From an uncultured Bacilli bacterium (lineage in GTDB: Bacteria; Bacillota_I; Bacilli_A; RF39; UBA660), in contig CALVXV010000035.1 of assembly GCA_944371685.1 (NCBI GenBank), forward strand, positions 1 to 10,261: a stretch of 10,261 bases of DNA, given 5' to 3'. The position numbers were made by a program, and so were the translations under genes. The notes beneath the pieces are model-generated. The model searched no databases. It was not told where the DNA came from and saw only the letters and a list, made by a program, of their open reading frames with translations. Positions 6,539 to 10,261 of this stretch are shown piece after piece (the stretch's first letter is position 1; every line of letters starts with the position of its first letter).

Positions 6539-8910
6539 TGATTAGTTTAGAGTGGGTTAAAGATTATATTGATATTTCTGATCAAGATTTAAAAGAACTA
6601 GCAGTTAAGATAACTAAAGCGGGTATTAATATAGAAAAGGTTATTACTAATCATATAGATAATTTAGTGATTGGTGAGGTCATTAAATGTGAAATGCATC
6701 CTAACTCTGATCATTTACATGTTTGCCTTGTTAATGTTGGAAATAAAAATTTACAAATTGTTTGTGGAGCGCCTAATGTTAGAGAAGGTTTAAAGGTCAT
6801 AGTTGCTTTACCGGGAGCTATTTTGCCTTTGGGTGGTGAGATTAAGAAAAGTCAAATTAGAAAAGTAGAGTCTAATGGTATGCTTTGTGCCCTTTATGAA
6901 CTTGGACTTGAAGAAAAGACAGATGAAGCTTATAACCGTGGCATTTATGGGGTTAGAGCGGATGCTAAAGTTGGTGTGGATGCGATGGAATATTTGGGCT
7001 TGGATAGTACTTTATATGAACTTGATGTCCATAAACACCGCAATAATGATTGTTATTATCATATTGGTTTTGCTTATGAAATTGGAGCTATTTTAAATAG
7101 ACCGGTTACTTTACCGGATGATGAGACTAAACCAATTAAAGATGATATTGTTAATCATTTTAGTTTGCAGGTTGAGACTGATAAATGTCCTTATTATTTG
7201 GCTAAAATGGTAACAGATGTGAAGATTGGTGAGTCACCAGAGTTTATTAAAAAAAGACTTTTAGCTTATGGTATGAGGTCTATTAATAATGTGGTCGATA
7301 TTTCTAATTATGTGATGCTGGAATATGGTCAGCCATTACATTTCTTTGATAAGGATGCTTTGGGTGATAAGATTGTTGTTAGAAAAGCAAAGAATGGTGA
7401 AGAAATTAGGACTTTAGACGGTGTGGATAGAATTTTAAATAGCGATGATATTGTTATTACTGATGGTGATAAGCCGGTTTGTATTGCTGGTGTTATGGGT
7501 GGTGAGAATACAGAGGTTACTGATGCTACTAAGAGTATTTTGATTGAAAGTGCGATATTTGATGGTGTTAGTATTAGAAATACATCCAGTAGGCTTGATT
7601 TAAGAAGTGAGGCATCTATTCGTTATGGTAAGGGACTTAGTTATGAATATACTTTAAAGGCAATTGAGAGAGCTTGTCATTTACTTGAAAAATATGCTGG
7701 AGCAAAGGTTTTATCTGGTATGGTTAAACATGATAAGGTGGATAAAACGCCTAAGGTTGTTACTTTTAAGTCTTTAGAAATTAATAATTTGCTTGGAATT
7801 ACAATTTCTGATGATGATGTTAAGACAGAACTTAATCGTTTAGGTTTTCCATTTGAGTATGATAATGGTGAGTTTAAAGCGACTATTCCACCTAGAAGGC
7901 TTGATATTGATCCTTATGTAAACGATATTGCTGAAGAAGTTGGTAGACTTTATGGTTATCATAATTTAGTATCTACTTTACCAAAGGTGGCAATAAAAAA
8001 GGGTGTATATGCCCCTGATATTAGTTACCGGAAAATTATTTCTAAACGGCTTAGAAGTTTAGGTTTAAATGAGGTTAAAACTTATACTTTAGTTTCGCCG
8101 AAGATGGCCTTTCATTTTAAATATGAAGACAAGAAACAAATTACATTACCACTTCCGATGAGTACTGATAAATCAGTGATTAGAACAAGTTTAATTCCGT
8201 CACTTTTAAAGGTTTATGAATATAATCATGACCACAAGGTTAGCGATGTATGTATTTATGAGATTGCTAAAACTTATGATGCTACTTATAAGGAAGAAAG
8301 CAAGGTGTGCATGCTGATGAGTGGTAATTATTTATTTAATCAGTGGCATTCAGTTAATGTTAAGGTTGATTTTTATTTGATTAAAGGTATAGTTCAAAAT
8401 GTGTTAGATTATTTAGGCTTTAAGGATAGATATACTTTTTTGAAAATGGAATTATCTGATTTACACCCTGGAATATGTGCGGGTATTATGCTTGATGGAA
8501 AGATGATAGGTGTTATAGGAAAAGTTCATCCAAAACTTACTAAAGATGATATTTATGTGGCTGAGATGTCTTTAGAAGCACTTATGGATAAAGTAGCTTT
8601 AATTAAGTTTAAAGAAGCACCAAAGTATCCTTTAGTGGTTAAAGACATGGCTTTTGTTGTTAATGAAGATGTTATGTCTGATGAGATTGTTAATGTGATT
8701 AAAGAGGCTGGAGGAAAACTTTTAACAGATATTAAGTTATTTGATGTTTATACCGGTGAGCATGTGGCTTTAGATGAGAAGTCTTTGGCTTATTCTTTAA
8801 CATTTTCTTCACCTGATAGAACTTTGAGTGAGGAAGAAGTTATGGTGGTGTTTGAAAATATTATTAGTGCGGTGGAAAAGAAATTTGGAGCGAAGCTTAG
8901 AAATAAATAG
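6538..8910 (+). CDS. pheT: phenylalanine-tRNA ligase beta subunit
   Basis: This is the 790-aa beta subunit of phenylalanyl-tRNA synthetase, which binds tRNA and edits misacylated Tyr-tRNA-Phe. AAAGGAGG lies upstream and the ATG overlaps the pheS stop (TAATG), so the subunits are made in step. Domains in order: an OB-fold tRNA-binding domain (about 40-150, NLVIGEVIKCEMHPNSDHLH); a B3/B4 editing domain (about 210-385) with SSRLDLRSEAS (350-360); and a B5 domain (about 402-476, ending PRRLDIDPYVNDIAEEVGR). The catalytic-like core follows, then an FDX-ACB anticodon-binding domain (about 693-790, starting KEAPKYPLVVKDMAF). Length and order are standard and I see no defect. No clear terminator follows the stop. 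Confidence 0.98.
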   Translation: MISLEWVKDYIDISDQDLKELAVKITKAGINIEKVITNHIDNLVIGEVIKCEMHPNSDHLHVCLVNVGNKNLQIVCGAPNVREGLKVIVALPGAILPLGGEIKKSQIRKVESNGMLCALYELGLEEKTDEAYNRGIYGVRADAKVGVDAMEYLGLDSTLYELDVHKHRNNDCYYHIGFAYEIGAILNRPVTLPDDETKPIKDDIVNHFSLQVETDKCPYYLAKMVTDVKIGESPEFIKKRLLAYGMRSINNVVDISNYVMLEYGQPLHFFDKDALGDKIVVRKAKNGEEIRTLDGVDRILNSDDIVITDGDKPVCIAGVMGGENTEVTDATKSILIESAIFDGVSIRNTSSRLDLRSEASIRYGKGLSYEYTLKAIERACHLLEKYAGAKVLSGMVKHDKVDKTPKVVTFKSLEINNLLGITISDDDVKTELNRLGFPFEYDNGEFKATIPPRRLDIDPYVNDIAEEVGRLYGYHNLVSTLPKVAIKKGVYAPDISYRKIISKRLRSLGLNEVKTYTLVSPKMAFHFKYEDKKQITLPLPMSTDKSVIRTSLIPSLLKVYEYNHDHKVSDVCIYEIAKTYDATYKEESKVCMLMSGNYLFNQWHSVNVKVDFYLIKGIVQNVLDYLGFKDRYTFLKMELSDLHPGICAGIMLDGKMIGVIGKVHPKLTKDDIYVAEMSLEALMDKVALIKFKEAPKYPLVVKDMAFVVNEDVMSDEIVNVIKEAGGKLLTDIKLFDVYTGEHVALDEKSLAYSLTFSSPDRTLSEEEVMVVFENIISAVEKKFGAKLRNK

Positions 8911-8994
8911 TAATATTTTAATAGGTATATTTATATAATTTGATATATGTTATTTACAATAGAGTAAAAAATTGATATAAAAATTCGACAATTA

Positions 8995-9023
8995 TTGACA
9001 AGAGTTTTAAAATATAATAAAAT
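8995..9023 (+). promoter_or_regulatory. promoter before the structured region and tRNA-Cys
   Basis: A perfect TTGACA (8995-9000), a 17-bp spacer and TAAAAT (9018-9023) form a good sigma-A promoter. A perfect TATAAT at 9013-9018 is too close to this -35 box, with a 12-bp spacer. Transcription should start near 9030, at the edge of the long hairpin. The preceding stretch, 8911-8994, is almost pure A/T and holds no other feature I can support. Confidence 0.6.
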
Positions 9024-9026
9024 AAT

Positions 9027-9149
9027 ATTGCTTAGCACGTGTTGTAGAAAATTTTACTTTGCCTGTTTTTATAACATGTGCTGTTGCAATTTTAACCATT
9101 TTTTATAAATGGTGCACAAGTACTTCGGTGTGGTTGAAGCCGATGAAGT
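9027..9149 (+). ncRNA. candidate structured RNA of unknown family
   Basis: No protein frame is evident here, but base pairing is dense. Hairpin 1 pairs ATTGC (9027-9031) with GCAAT (9086-9090). After a small internal loop, 9034-9047 pairs with 9069-9082 over 14 bp including three G-T pairs. Hairpin 2 pairs ACCATTT (9095-9101) with AAATGGT (9107-9113). Hairpin 3 pairs ACTTCGGT (9122-9129) with GCC (9139-9141) and GAAGT (9145-9149). A promoter sits just upstream and a tRNA-Cys follows about 50 bases later, with the first clear terminator beyond the tRNA. I looked for SRP RNA, 6S RNA, tmRNA, RNase P and T-box signatures and found none. It may be a separate small RNA, a tRNA-operon leader or a riboswitch-like element. 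Confidence 0.45.
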
Positions 9150-9201
9150 TTTTAAATTTTAAAAATTTCTAGTAATTCTCTTACATTTCAACCTTTTAAC
9201 C

Positions 9202-9275
9202 GGGTCTATAGCCAAGTGGTAAGGCGTGGGACTGCAACTCCCTGATCGTTGGTTCAAATCCGACTAGGCCCTCCA
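9202..9275 (+). tRNA. tRNA-Cys (GCA)
   Basis: The sequence folds as a complete cloverleaf. The acceptor stem is GGGTCTA with TAGGCCC (one G-T pair) and the D stem GCC/GGC. The anticodon loop CTGCAAC contains GCA, the T arm is GTTGG-TTCAAAT-CCGAC, and CCA is encoded. The discriminator base is T (U73), the identity base of tRNA-Cys. The outer pair of the anticodon stem is a T-T mismatch (27-43), and the variable loop is four bases. It seems to be transcribed from the promoter at 8995 and ends at the terminator that follows. Confidence 0.97.
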
Positions 9276-9284
9276 TTAAGATGT

Positions 9285-9315
9285 AAAAGGGATCTAATGA
9301 TGGATTTCTTTTTTT
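9285..9315 (+). terminator. terminator after tRNA-Cys
   Basis: AAAAGGGATC (9285-9294) pairs with GATTTCTTTT (9303-9312), with two G-T pairs, around an 8-base loop, and ends in a T-run (9309-9315). It lies ten bases after the tRNA CCA end. The arm AAAAGG could also pair with CCTTTT (9192-9197) before the tRNA, so precursor folding and termination may compete. Confidence 0.7.
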
Positions 9316-9410
9316 ATATATAAGGAAAGTGTTTGTTTTGACTTTTGCCTTATACTAGTTTGAAATGTGAAATTAGAAAATTTAAATTTTTAAAATTTTT
9401 ATTTGAGACC

Positions 9411-9439
9411 TTGTTAAAAATAAAAATATAAGTTATACT
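9411..9439 (+). promoter_or_regulatory. promoter of the LCP gene
   Basis: TTGTTA (9411-9416), a 17-bp spacer and TATACT (9434-9439) form a plausible sigma-A promoter. Transcription should start near 9446, just before the AGGAGG (9453-9458) of the LCP gene. The rest of 9316-9410 is AT-rich and shows only the repeat arm described separately. Confidence 0.55.
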
Positions 9440-9464
9440 TATATAGTATGCGAGGAGGATTTGT

Positions 9465-10261
9465 ATGAAGAAACTTACTAAGCATAAATTGGCGTTTTTT
9501 CTAAGTTTAATAAGTATTTTAGTTTTATTTGGCGGGGTAGGATATTTTATTTTTTCTATCTCAAAATTAAATAATGTAGAGAATAATTTAAGACTTTTTG
9601 GTTCGATTGCATTGGGATTTGTTAGTTTAGTTTTATTTATTTTATGTCTTAGATTTTTAAATAAATATAAAAAAGTAAAGCTTACTATTGTAATTATTTT
9701 AATGCTATTAATAGGTGGTGTTGGTATTTTTGCCGCTTATAATGTTGATAAGGTTTATGGTACTTTGGCTAAAGTTAGTGATACTTCTGGTTATACTACT
9801 TATTCGGCTAGTTTAGTTACTTTAAAGGATAATGAAGCTGAAAGTATTAAGGATATTGGTGATTCTGAAATTGGTATTTTAAATGATGATACTAGTTATG
9901 AGGGAAATATAATCCCAAAAGAGATTATTAAAGAACAAAAGCTTGATAATAAAACTAAAGAATATGATAGTTATATTGCAATGATAGATGCTTTAGATTC
10001 TGGCGAGATTGATTATATCTTTTTACCAACTAATTATTCAGTGATGTTTGGAAGTATGGAAGGTTATGAAGATATTGGTGATAAAACTAAGGTTTTATTA
10101 ACTCAATCTAAGAAGGTTAAAGATGAGAGTAGTGATGATAATGCGAATGCAAAGGCTATTACTGAACCTTTTACAGTTTTGTTAATGGGTGTTGATTCTG
10201 ATGCGGAAGGTATTCAAAATGGCTCATTTAATGGTGATTCGCTTATGCTTATTACTTTTAA
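9465..10261 (+). CDS. LCP (LytR-CpsA-Psr) family protein, partial
   Basis: The first 265 codons of this gene are present and the rest lies beyond the window. ATG 9465 follows AGGAGG with a six-base spacer. Three hydrophobic helices (about 8-32, 44-64 and 72-92) anchor it in the membrane. An extracellular accessory domain follows (about 100-220) with SEIGILND and DSGEIDYIFLPTNYSVMF. From about 234 the catalytic LCP domain begins: PFTVLLMGVDSD, then FNGDSLMLITF. LCP enzymes transfer undecaprenyl-linked polymers, such as teichoic acids or capsule, to peptidoglycan. Three helices plus an accessory domain recall the CpsA type of streptococci. The Arg-Ser/Ala-Asp of many LCP proteins reads Asn-Gly-Asp-Ser here (256-259). 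The gene appears to have its own promoter. Confidence 0.93.
   Translation, partial: MKKLTKHKLAFFLSLISILVLFGGVGYFIFSISKLNNVENNLRLFGSIALGFVSLVLFILCLRFLNKYKKVKLTIVIILMLLIGGVGIFAAYNVDKVYGTLAKVSDTSGYTTYSASLVTLKDNEAESIKDIGDSEIGILNDDTSYEGNIIPKEIIKEQKLDNKTKEYDSYIAMIDALDSGEIDYIFLPTNYSVMFGSMEGYEDIGDKTKVLLTQSKKVKDESSDDNANAKAITEPFTVLLMGVDSDAEGIQNGSFNGDSLMLITF

Larger units (their letters stand above)
9145..9402. repeat. diverged inverted repeat around tRNA-Cys
   Basis: The segment before the tRNA (about 9154-9191) reappears, reversed and complemented and with small gaps, after it (about 9360-9398). Shared blocks in the same order are TTGAAATGT (complement of 9183-9191; 9360-9368), AGAAA, and a 13-base block ATTTTTAAAATTT. 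The blocks are mostly A/T, so chance similarity in AT-rich DNA is a real possibility. Confidence 0.3.

Noticed and set aside
5832..7096. Three plus-strand open frames of 61-77 codons inside pheS and pheT
   Set aside because: They are out-of-frame shadows of well-conserved coding sequence.
9145..9169. AT-only hairpin GAAGTTTTT/AAAAATTTC as a terminator before the tRNA
   Set aside because: It is almost pure A/T and no T-run follows it, so termination there is unlikely.
1..10261. UGA read as tryptophan, as in Mycoplasma
   Set aside because: The Trp codons examined in pheS, pheT and asnB are TGG, and TGA ends the racemase gene where the next gene begins.
1..10261. CRISPR arrays, insertion sequences or prophage genes
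   Set aside because: I saw no regularly spaced direct repeats, transposase or phage-like genes, and composition is even across the window.

Overview
The window is very AT-rich chromosomal DNA from a low-GC bacterium of the Bacillota. It has strong AGGAGG ribosome binding sites, a T-box leader, tightly packed operons and a CCA-encoding tRNA. Tryptophan is written TGG throughout and UGA serves as a stop, so the standard bacterial code applies and this is not a Mycoplasma-type genome. Genes for a peptidoglycan cross-bridge and an LCP cell-wall ligase point to a walled organism, perhaps a Bacilli/Erysipelotrichia-type lineage close to the Mollicutes. That placement is inference.

Left region (1-4202). 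A small plus-strand gene of unknown function (89-448) converges on a three-gene minus-strand operon. The two share a bidirectional terminator whose stem carries the 3' end of the small gene and the edge of the operon. In transcription order the operon encodes an ATP-grasp D-aspartate ligase-like protein, an aspartate racemase-like protein and a glutamine-dependent asparagine synthase. Established work in Enterococcus and Lactococcus links these three activities to making D-Asp, attaching it to lysine of the peptidoglycan precursor and amidating it to D-Asn. The best reading is a complete D-Asp/D-Asn cross-bridge cassette.

Middle region (4203-8910). A 221-bp divergent promoter region holds a good minus-strand promoter overlapped by a 10-bp inverted repeat, plus an extended -10 promoter on the plus strand. 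The plus-strand promoter drives two overlapping genes of unknown function, the first resembling a zincin-like protease that has lost its HExxH. A weak terminator follows. Next come an extended -10 promoter, a T-box leader with Phe specifier TTC, and the pheS-pheT operon for phenylalanyl-tRNA synthetase. The leader senses uncharged tRNA-Phe, so pheST is expected to rise when charged tRNA-Phe runs low.

Right region (8911-10261). After pheT comes a gene-free stretch with a TTGACA promoter, followed by a strikingly base-paired segment (about 9027-9149) that may be an uncharacterised structured RNA. Then follow a tRNA-Cys(GCA), its terminator and the start of an LCP (LytR-CpsA-Psr) family gene that runs off the window. 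The LCP protein has three N-terminal membrane helices and an extracellular accessory domain before the catalytic domain.
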